Part shown: piece by piece, positions 17,618-24,740 of the stretch
Layout of the letters: each line of letters opens with the position of its first letter
Numbering within the stretch: position 1 is the first letter of the stretch
Source of the DNA: Pseudomonadota bacterium
GTDB taxonomy: Bacteria; Pseudomonadota; Alphaproteobacteria; Sphingomonadales; Sphingomonadaceae
Direction of reading: 5' to 3'
Length of the DNA: 64,000 nt
Assembly: GCA_023458055.1 (NCBI GenBank)
Contig: JAEXAW010000084.1
Span: 62,001 to 126,000, forward strand
Made by a program: the position numbers and the translations under genes
The notes under the pieces: model-generated
Told to the model about the DNA's origin: nothing
The model's database searches: none
The model's input: only the letters and a program-made list of their open reading frames with translations

Positions 17618-18640
17618 GTGTCCAACGTGGTACAAGTTAATTCCACAGCTACCGCTTCCAACGGCGAGCGCCGGATGCATCTTGTCGCCTATGATTTCTG
17701 GGCGCGCAATTTTGACAACGGCGTGTTCCCGAGCGCCGACTCCGTCCTTAAAGACGGCATGGACGAATTTGGCGATCACGCCATCGTCATGGCGCTCGAC
17801 GATGAACTCGAAACCGCAAAAATAACCTATGTCGGACAACAGGTTCTGGACGAGGGCAAGCTCAAGCAGAGCCCGCCGGATGTGTCCGCTGTTCCCAGCC
17901 GCTCGATCCTGTCGCGGCTGACCGATCATTATATGCAGACTGTGGCCAACCGCGCGCCGGTCGGATTCGAAGCCGAATTCGTCAATGATGCGGACCAGCT
18001 GCTCCTCTATCGTGGCATCCTCCTGCCTTGCTCGTCCAATGGCGAGAATATCGATTACGTTTTGGGCGTAATCAACTGGAAGGAAGGTGTGTCGGCCAAT
18101 GACATGAAAACATTGGCCCACGATGCAAGTCCGCTTCAGACCAAGAAGAAAAAGAAGGCTGACGCGGAATTGCCGCCCGGACAACCAACTCAGGAGCGAA
18201 ATACTGTCGCGGTTGCCCAACAGGATAATGAAATGCCTAAAAAACCGATTGTACCAGAAAGGAAAATTTCAATGAGCTACGAAGTTAAACTGCAAGAATG
18301 CATGGACATCGAAGGCGCACAGGCTGTTGCCCTCGTCGATATCGCCAGCGGCATGGCGCTCGCTACTGCCGGCAACCCCAAGAACCTCAACCTTGAAGTT
18401 GCTGCTGCTGGTAACACCAACGTGATGCGTGCCAAGATGGACACGATGCGCGAACTCGGCATCAACGAAGAAATCGAAGACGTTCTCATCACGCTCGGCA
18501 CCGCGTATCACATGATCCGTCCGGTGACCTCGGAATCGGGCAAGGGTCTGTTCGTATACCTCGTGCTTGACAAGTCGAAGGCGAACCTCGCTATGGCTCG
18601 CTTCAAGCTGAGCAAGATCGAACGCGAACTGACCGTCTAA
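17618..18640 (+). CDS. PAS-like domain fused to a roadblock-like C-terminal domain
   Basis: The protein is 340 residues from GTG 17618 (weak site; ATG 17675 is an alternative). Residues about 20-165 resemble the PAS_5-type domain of alphaproteobacteria (WARNFDNGVFPSADSV, LTDHYMQTVANRAPVGFEAEF, and the cysteine-containing strand RGILLPCS). Residues 170-215 form a charged linker. Residues 219-340 resemble a roadblock/LC7-like regulator fold (LVDIASGMALAT). A strong in-frame ribosome binding site at the linker end suggests the last domain is also made alone from 18272. A perfect terminator follows. Confidence 0.7.
   Translation: MSNVVQVNSTATASNGERRMHLVAYDFWARNFDNGVFPSADSVLKDGMDEFGDHAIVMALDDELETAKITYVGQQVLDEGKLKQSPPDVSAVPSRSILSRLTDHYMQTVANRAPVGFEAEFVNDADQLLLYRGILLPCSSNGENIDYVLGVINWKEGVSANDMKTLAHDASPLQTKKKKKADAELPPGQPTQERNTVAVAQQDNEMPKKPIVPERKISMSYEVKLQECMDIEGAQAVALVDIASGMALATAGNPKNLNLEVAAAGNTNVMRAKMDTMRELGINEEIEDVLITLGTAYHMIRPVTSESGKGLFVYLVLDKSKANLAMARFKLSKIERELTV
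18272..18640 (+). CDS. Probable separate product: roadblock-like domain from an internal start
   Basis: ATG 18272 (MSYEVKLQECMDIEG) is preceded by AAAGGA at 18258-18263, a stronger signal than that of the full-length frame. It would give a free 122-residue roadblock-like protein. The codons after this point look like those of a well-expressed gene. Whether this is a second product of one gene or the real gene start is inferred, not shown. Confidence 0.5.
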   Translation: MSYEVKLQECMDIEGAQAVALVDIASGMALATAGNPKNLNLEVAAAGNTNVMRAKMDTMRELGINEEIEDVLITLGTAYHMIRPVTSESGKGLFVYLVLDKSKANLAMARFKLSKIERELTV

Positions 18641-18664
18641 GGTCAGCGCCTGTTCGAAGGCTAA

Positions 18665-18700
18665 AAAAAGCCCCGGTCGATCCATCGACCGGGGCTTTTT
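18665..18700. terminator. Strong bidirectional terminator
   Basis: A 16-bp perfect stem (arms 18665-18680 and 18685-18700, outer AAAAAGCC and GGCTTTTT) closes on a 4-base loop, TCCA. It ends the PAS/roadblock gene and the convergent tlyA gene. Confidence 0.92.
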
Positions 18701-18714
18701 CTTTGTCGAAACGG

Positions 18715-19458
18715 TTATTGCCGGTGAGCGGCGATCAAAAATTCGACATTACCTTCGGGGCCGGTGATCGGGCTTTCGACGATCCCTTCAACCGACCAGT
18801 CGCGCGACTCGAGCCAAGCTGCGACCGCCGCACAAACGCGCGCATGTACGCTTGCATCGCGCACCACGCCCTTTTTGCCCACCTCATGCCGTTCGGCTTC
18901 AAACTGCGGTTTGATCAGCGCCATTAGCCGCGCGCCAGACCTCGCAAAACCGAGCGGCACGTCGAGCACCTTTTCGAGCGAGATAAAGCTCGCATCGCAC
19001 ACGATGAGATCAAGCGCTTCGGGCACATGCTCGGCGGTCAAGAGCCGCGCGCTCAATTGCTCATACACAACGACCCGGGGATCTTGCCGCAGCGACCAGG
19101 CAAGCTGGTTGGTGCCGCTATCGACTGCATAGACCCGCGCCGCACCGCGCGACAGGAGCACGTCGGTAAAGCCGCCGGTCGAACTGCCGACATCCATCGC
19201 GACGGCGCCGCTTACGTCCCAGTCGAAATGGCTGAGCGCGTGATCCAACTTTAATCCGCCGCGCGAGACCCAAGGGTGGTCCCGTCCCTTGACGGTCAGC
19301 GGGGTATCCTCGGCCAGTTGCAGGCCGGGTTTGTCGATGCGACGATCAGACTGTTCTCCGGCAAATACCAATCCCGCCATGATCAGCGCCTGCGCGCGCG
19401 TCCGGCTCTCAACCAGCCCGCGATCAACCAGCATCTGATCCACCCGCGCTTTGGCCAT
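18715..19458 (-). CDS. tlyA: TlyA family RNA (2'-O-ribose) methyltransferase
   Basis: The protein is 247 residues with an N-terminal S4 RNA-binding domain (RVDQMLVDRGLVESRTRAQALIMAG) and a C-terminal FtsJ-like methyltransferase fold with the SAM loop VGSSTGGFTDVLL. TlyA methylates 16S and/or 23S rRNA in actinobacteria and is often annotated as hemolysin. The start is ATG 19458, which shares its A with the TGA stop of the dsbD-like gene, so it is translationally coupled to it. Confidence 0.92.
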   Translation of the reverse strand: MAKARVDQMLVDRGLVESRTRAQALIMAGLVFAGEQSDRRIDKPGLQLAEDTPLTVKGRDHPWVSRGGLKLDHALSHFDWDVSGAVAMDVGSSTGGFTDVLLSRGAARVYAVDSGTNQLAWSLRQDPRVVVYEQLSARLLTAEHVPEALDLIVCDASFISLEKVLDVPLGFARSGARLMALIKPQFEAERHEVGKKGVVRDASVHARVCAAVAAWLESRDWSVEGIVESPITGPEGNVEFLIAAHRQ

Positions 19459-21578
19459 CAACGCGCCCCTGCCCTTTCCGCAAGCATAGCGGGGGTGAGG
19501 ATTTGCGGCAGGATTTCCGGCTCTGCTGCGCCCGACTTATACCATAAATAGAGCGGTACGCTGTTGCGCTGATGCGCGGCGAGCGCGCGGGTAATGTCGG
19601 CATCACCATTGGTCCAGTCGGCCACCAGCACGGTCACACCAGCCTTGCGGAAAGCGTCCAGGGTTTCCGCGCGGTTGATCGCTGCGGCCTCGTTGACCTT
19701 GCAGGTGACGCACCAATCAGCCGTGAAATAGACGAAAACGGGCTTGCCGGAAGCCCGTGCTTTGGCGAGCGCGGCTTCACTATAGGTCGCTCCGGCCAAA
19801 TCGGCGGCGCCGTTTTTCACGGCCACCTGATCCTTGATCGCGAACGTTGCGCCCCCTGCCGCGAGGACGAATAGACCGAGCAGCACCGGACCCCATGATC
19901 TACCTTGCCGTTGGCCCCGCCCATAAAGCAGCGCGAACAGGCCGGTCACCGCGATCCCCGCCAGTGCCGCAATCAACCCTGCATTTCCGGCCATGCGCCA
20001 CAACAGCCAGGCGAGCGCGAGCGCCGTCAGCCCCATCGGCAGCGCCATCCAGCGGCGGAAGCGTTCCATCCACGGCCCAGGCTTCGGCAACAAGCCGCGC
20101 AAGCGTGCGCTATAAGCGATGGCGAGGAACGGCAGCGCAATCCCTACGCCGAGCGCCCCGAAAATGAGCAGCGCGGCCCATCCGGGCAACAACATCGTCG
20201 CGCCCAAGGCTGCCCCCATGAACGGGCCGGTGCACGGTGTCGCAACGATGGCCGCGAGCGCGCCGCTCCAAAACGCGCCAGCGATACCCCCGCGCGGCGC
20301 ACCGGTCGTCGTTACCGAGGGTCCGATTATTTCAAACAAGCCTGCGAGATTGGCGGTGATGGCGCTGACCAGCAGCAACAGCAGAAAGATGCTCGCCGGA
20401 TTTTGCAACTGGAACGCCCAGCCGACCTGCTCGCCCCCTGCCCGCAGCAACAAAATGACGAGGCCGAGCAGCAGACACACCGCGACGACTCCGCCCGCAT
20501 AGGCCCAGGCTTCGCGGCGGACGGTGGCTTGGTCACCGCCAGCGCGCGCAACGCTCAAGGCCTTGAGGCTGAGAATCGGAAACACGCACGGCATGATGTT
20601 AAGGAGAACACCGCCAAGCAGCGCGCCTGCCAGCGCAATCAGCAACAATTTAGCATCAAAGCCGGAGGCAGCCGCTCCCGCAACCGCCTCTCCACTGCTT
20701 GGCAATTCCCCGGCCTTTGCCGGCTGCGCGATAAAACGAAGCCCGCTATCGGGCCCGATCTTGAGCAGTGTGTCGAGGCTCGCAGGATTGGCCGCGACCG
20801 ATGAGGCCGCGTCGGTCTCCATCACCAGCCAGTCGCCGCTCCGGTAAAAACGCTGCGGCGCCGCATAAGCAATCGCATCCTGTGTCGCGGCAAATATATG
20901 GGGCGCATCAAGCGCCAGCGTTTGCGGCAGTTTTACGCCGATCTTCACCCGACCATTGGCACGCTCGAAGAGGGCGTCACGCGCACCAAGAGTCAGCGGG
21001 CGCGGCATCTTCGCGCGCCAGCCATCAAACTGCGCGCGGCGCTCGGGCGCTATTTGCCCGTCACCAACCACCAGATCGGCCGCGAGCTCAAAGTCTTGCG
21101 GCACGCACAGCTTATCGTCACACACCAGCGCCGACGCTTTCACCCGCACCGGAATGGGCGTGCCTTTCGCCAGCCCTTGCGGAATGGTCAGCGGCACCAG
21201 CACCGCATAATTACGCTCGTAAACATGGTTCATCAACCCGGCGAGGATAAGCGTGCCGGGGACGGGATAGTTCAACTTTCCAGCCGTCACCCCTTGCGGC
21301 AGCGTCCAGTCCGCCGTCATGCCGAGGCCCGCATCGCCGGGATTCTCCCAATAGCCATGCCAACCGGGATCGGGCGTCATATGAAAGGCGAGCATGACCG
21401 TTTCGCCGGGCGCTGGCACTTGCGTTTCGGCGATGAGCTCGCCCTGCATGTGACGCTCCATGCCCGGTCCGCCCAATTGCGCCGCCGCCGGAACGCCCAG
21501 CAGCATCGCGAACAGCGCGGCAATCATTCCCGCAATCGAGCGGCCAAGTATCCAACGAGATAAGTTTCGCGGTTGCAT
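19458..21578 (-). CDS. dsbD: Protein-disulfide reductase DsbD/ScsB family
   Basis: The protein is 706 residues: a signal peptide (about 1-34), an N-terminal periplasmic domain with Cys153 and Cys158 (VCDDKLC), a polytopic CcdA-like core with cysteines in NIMPCVFPIL and ATPCTGPFMG, and a C-terminal thioredoxin domain with WCVTC (Cys623, Cys626). Electrons pass from cytoplasmic thioredoxin to periplasmic partners. The N-terminal domain is larger than in E. coli DsbD, which fits ScsB-type proteins often linked to copper or oxidant stress. It is co-transcribed with tlyA. Confidence 0.92.
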   Translation of the reverse strand: MQPRNLSRWILGRSIAGMIAALFAMLLGVPAAAQLGGPGMERHMQGELIAETQVPAPGETVMLAFHMTPDPGWHGYWENPGDAGLGMTADWTLPQGVTAGKLNYPVPGTLILAGLMNHVYERNYAVLVPLTIPQGLAKGTPIPVRVKASALVCDDKLCVPQDFELAADLVVGDGQIAPERRAQFDGWRAKMPRPLTLGARDALFERANGRVKIGVKLPQTLALDAPHIFAATQDAIAYAAPQRFYRSGDWLVMETDAASSVAANPASLDTLLKIGPDSGLRFIAQPAKAGELPSSGEAVAGAAASGFDAKLLLIALAGALLGGVLLNIMPCVFPILSLKALSVARAGGDQATVRREAWAYAGGVVAVCLLLGLVILLLRAGGEQVGWAFQLQNPASIFLLLLLVSAITANLAGLFEIIGPSVTTTGAPRGGIAGAFWSGALAAIVATPCTGPFMGAALGATMLLPGWAALLIFGALGVGIALPFLAIAYSARLRGLLPKPGPWMERFRRWMALPMGLTALALAWLLWRMAGNAGLIAALAGIAVTGLFALLYGRGQRQGRSWGPVLLGLFVLAAGGATFAIKDQVAVKNGAADLAGATYSEAALAKARASGKPVFVYFTADWCVTCKVNEAAAINRAETLDAFRKAGVTVLVADWTNGDADITRALAAHQRNSVPLYLWYKSGAAEPEILPQILTPAMLAERAGAR

Positions 21579-21638
21579 GAGCCGCTCTATACGGCCAAGA
21601 ACGCGATTGCACAGTAGCTAATAGGGAATCCTGTCCGC

Positions 21639-23306
21639 ATGAAAGCTCTCGCTCCCCTCGCCGCCTTACTCCTGTCCGTCACAGCGCAGCCGGTTTATGC
21701 TCAATCAAGCGCCGCACCGACGCCTGCTCCCGCACCAGCACCCGTTCCGCCCGCGCGCCCCAAGTTGCTGATCGCGATTTCGATGGATCAATTTTCTTCC
21801 GAATTGTTCAACGAATATCGCCCGACCTTTACCGGCGGATTGAAGCGGTTGAGCGACGGGGTAGTTTTCCCGGCTGGCTATCAGGGCCATGCCGCGACCG
21901 AGACTTGCCCCGGCCATTCGACCTTGCTCACCGGCAGCTTTCCGGCGCGAACCGGGATTGTCGCCAATAACTGGTATGATTTCAGCGTCGGCCGCGAAGA
22001 CAAACGAGTATATTGCGCCGAGGATGAAAGTCTCGCGGAGAGCAACTCGCGCAAATATACCGCCTCGCCCCATCATTTGATGGTGGATACGCTTGGCGAA
22101 TATATGGTGCGCGCCAACCCCGCCACGCGCAATTTTGCAGTGTCGGGCAAGGATCGCGCGGCGCTAATGATGGGCGGCAAGACGGTGCAGCAAGCCTATT
22201 GGTGGAGCGGCGACAAATTCGTCACCCTCGCCGGGCGCACCGTTGTTCCGACCGTGGTTGAAGCGAATAAGGCCGTGGCGCAGCGTATCGCCGCTGGCAA
22301 TCCGGCCATGGCGGTAACCGGTTATTGCCAGACCAAGGACCGCAATTTTGCGGCGGGCAAGGTTAATCTCGGCACGCATCATTTTGAACGTCCGGCGGGT
22401 GATACCAAACTGTTCCGCGCCTCCCCCGAACTGGATGCGGCCACCCTCGCGCTCGCGATGGCGATGGTGCGCGACTATAAGCTGGGTCAGGGCGCGGCGA
22501 CCGACATGCTCTCGATCAGCCTTTCGGCGACCGATTATGTCGGTCATGCGCTGGGCAATCAGGGCGTAGAGATGTGCCTGCAACTCGGCTCGGTCGACCG
22601 CGATCTGGGCGCATTCTTCTCCTGGCTTGATACGCAGAAGATTCCTTATGCGGTGGTTTTGTCGGCGGATCATGGCGGGCTTGATGCGCCGGAGCGCGCG
22701 CAGGCCCAGGCAAACCCCGCCGCGCGCCGCAATGATGGCTCGACCGATCCCAAAGCCCTCAGCGAAGCGGTCGGTAAAGCGTTGAAGATCGCCGATACCA
22801 AGGATTTGCTGGTGAGTGATGGCGCATTTGGCGATTTTTACGTCCATCCGCGCTTTGCCAGCCAGCGCGGCAAGATTGTCGCCGAAGCGGTGAAACAATT
22901 GGGCCGCAACCCGGATGTCGCTGCCGTCTTTACCAAACAACAGCTCGCGGCCATGCCCATTCCAACCGGATCACCGGAAACCTGGTCGCTGGCCGAACGT
23001 GCGCGCGCCTCTTTCTACGCGCCGCGCTCGGGCGACCTCGTCATTTTGCTGAAATCGCGGGTGACGCCGATTCACGAACCCGACCTTGGCTATGTCGCGA
23101 CGCATGGCAGTGCGTGGGATTATGATCGCCGCGTGCCGATGCTGTTCTGGTACAAGGGCATCCAGCCGTTCGAACAGCCCGCCGGCGTCAACACGGCGGA
23201 CATCCTGCCGACCATGGCGGCGCTGATCGGTCTCCCGATTGACACCAGCAAGATTGACGGGCGCTGTCTTGATCTTGACCCGGGCGCGGGCACGACCTGC
23301 CGCTGA
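21639..23306 (+). CDS. phoK: PhoK-like alkaline phosphatase
   Basis: The protein is 555 residues with a signal peptide (about 1-21) and Pro/Ala linker. The active site follows Sphingomonas PhoK residue for residue within one or two positions: Asp50, nucleophile Thr89 in ATETCPGHST, substrate-binding Lys171 and Arg173, and zinc ligands Asp299, His303, Asp344, His345 and His489. PhoK is a secreted, high-activity alkaline phosphatase of the phosphodiesterase-like group. It should release phosphate from organic esters outside the inner membrane. It is monocistronic, and no Pho box was identified. Confidence 0.9.
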   Translation: MKALAPLAALLLSVTAQPVYAQSSAAPTPAPAPAPVPPARPKLLIAISMDQFSSELFNEYRPTFTGGLKRLSDGVVFPAGYQGHAATETCPGHSTLLTGSFPARTGIVANNWYDFSVGREDKRVYCAEDESLAESNSRKYTASPHHLMVDTLGEYMVRANPATRNFAVSGKDRAALMMGGKTVQQAYWWSGDKFVTLAGRTVVPTVVEANKAVAQRIAAGNPAMAVTGYCQTKDRNFAAGKVNLGTHHFERPAGDTKLFRASPELDAATLALAMAMVRDYKLGQGAATDMLSISLSATDYVGHALGNQGVEMCLQLGSVDRDLGAFFSWLDTQKIPYAVVLSADHGGLDAPERAQAQANPAARRNDGSTDPKALSEAVGKALKIADTKDLLVSDGAFGDFYVHPRFASQRGKIVAEAVKQLGRNPDVAAVFTKQQLAAMPIPTGSPETWSLAERARASFYAPRSGDLVILLKSRVTPIHEPDLGYVATHGSAWDYDRRVPMLFWYKGIQPFEQPAGVNTADILPTMAALIGLPIDTSKIDGRCLDLDPGAGTTCR

Positions 23307-23328
23307 TCATCGGCTCCGGAAAGGCGGG

Positions 23329-24606
23329 CTAATTGGGGAAGACCGGCAGTTCGCTGTCGGCTTGCTCGTTCCGCCGCATTTTGCGCCCATAGACCCATTC
23401 GAACAGGGGTGAGGCCATCACGGTGGTGGCAATCGCCATCAGCACCAGCATCGAGAACAGGGTTTCGCCGATAATTCCTTTTTGGAGGCCGATGTTGATG
23501 ATGATGAGTTCCATCAGGCCGCGCGCATTCATCAACGCACCGATGCCAAGCGCGGTCGGATTATCCTGTCCCGTCAGCCGCGCGGCGAGCCAGCAGGCTC
23601 CGAATTTCGCGACCACCGACACCAGCAGGATGAGGACGGCAATAAGGAGCAGCTTGGGATCGCTCACCAGATCAAGCCGGGTATGGAGGCCCGAATAGGT
23701 GAAAAACACCGGCAGCAGGATTGCCACGGTGAAAGGCTCCAATTGCTTTTGCACGCTTTCGGAAAAGCGGCCGCGTGGCATTACGCACCCGAGCAAAAAG
23801 CCGCCGAACACGGCATGGATCCCGGCCCCGTCCATCGCGAAAGCCGATAACATGAAAGCGATCATGGCGATGGCAAGGATCGTCGGCGTCACTTCGCCCG
23901 CCTTTTGCGTCATGGTCTCGAGCGGCGCGACCATGCGGCGACCTATCGTCACCATGAAAATGGCGAAGGCAAGCCCACCGCCGATGGCGAGATAGGCGAC
24001 CTTGGCACCCGCCCCGAAACTGGCGAGAACGACCGCGAGCACGCCCCACGCGACCGCATCGCCAAAGGCACCGGCGGAAAGCGACAAGGTGCCGAGCGAT
24101 GTCCCGGCGATACCCCGCTCCTTGATAATCCGCGCGAGCATCGGGAAAGCGGTGAGCGCAATCGCCGCGCCCATGAACAAGGTCGCTTCGTTGGTCGTAA
24201 TCTGCGGTGCGAACAGGCCCGGCACTTTCATCAGAAAGGGCGTGAGCGGAACCGCGAGGAGGAATGGCGCAAGCATTCCCGCCAGCGAGACCGCCGCTGC
24301 ACTTTTGAACTGGGCGCGGAAATGATCGGTGCGAAACTCAAGGCCGACGAGAAACATATAGAGCCCGACCGCAAATTGCGACAGGACATAGAGGACCGAC
24401 TGGCTGTCTTTGGGAAAAATCATCGCCTGAAGATCGGGCGCGACGAGCCCGAACAGCGAGGGGCCGAGGATCACCCCGGCAATCATTTCTCCCACCACCT
24501 GCGGCTGCATCAGATATTTATGCGCCAGCCATCCCACGACACGCGCGGTCACCAGAATCAGCGCCATTTGCGCGAAGAAATGGATCGAGAGGTCGGCGGG
24601 GCTCAT
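23329..24606 (-). CDS. Cation:proton antiporter, CPA2/KefB-type
   Basis: The protein is 425 residues with 12-13 membrane helices of the Na+/H+ exchanger fold. The unwound-helix region includes EMIAGVILGPSLFG and the ion-binding area includes FGDAVAWGVL. There is no C-terminal TrkA-N or TrkA-C domain, so it lacks the ligand-gating module of Kef proteins. It would exchange Na+ or K+ for protons. It converges on the phosphatase gene, 22 bases apart, and is followed upstream by a repeat element. Confidence 0.88.
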   Translation of the reverse strand: MSPADLSIHFFAQMALILVTARVVGWLAHKYLMQPQVVGEMIAGVILGPSLFGLVAPDLQAMIFPKDSQSVLYVLSQFAVGLYMFLVGLEFRTDHFRAQFKSAAAVSLAGMLAPFLLAVPLTPFLMKVPGLFAPQITTNEATLFMGAAIALTAFPMLARIIKERGIAGTSLGTLSLSAGAFGDAVAWGVLAVVLASFGAGAKVAYLAIGGGLAFAIFMVTIGRRMVAPLETMTQKAGEVTPTILAIAMIAFMLSAFAMDGAGIHAVFGGFLLGCVMPRGRFSESVQKQLEPFTVAILLPVFFTYSGLHTRLDLVSDPKLLLIAVLILLVSVVAKFGACWLAARLTGQDNPTALGIGALMNARGLMELIIINIGLQKGIIGETLFSMLVLMAIATTVMASPLFEWVYGRKMRRNEQADSELPVFPN

Positions 24607-24656
24607 GGGGCTGGAATATGCGAATTACTAAACGACGCAAGAACAATTAACCCGTA

Positions 24657-24728
24657 GCCCTGAGCTTGTCGAAGGGCGCCCATCGACCTGGCGCGACATC
24701 GAGAAACGTCCTTCGACAGGCTCAGGGC
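24657..24728. repeat. Inverted pair of REP-like repeats (CCTGAGC family)
   Basis: GCCCTGAGCTTGTCGAAGG begins at 24657 and its inverse, CCTTCGACAGGCTCAGGGC, ends at 24728, giving a long imperfect hairpin between the antiporter start and the metH stop. This consensus recurs widely in sphingomonad and other proteobacterial genomes. Confidence 0.85.
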
Positions 24729-24740
24729 TTCGGTTTCGTC

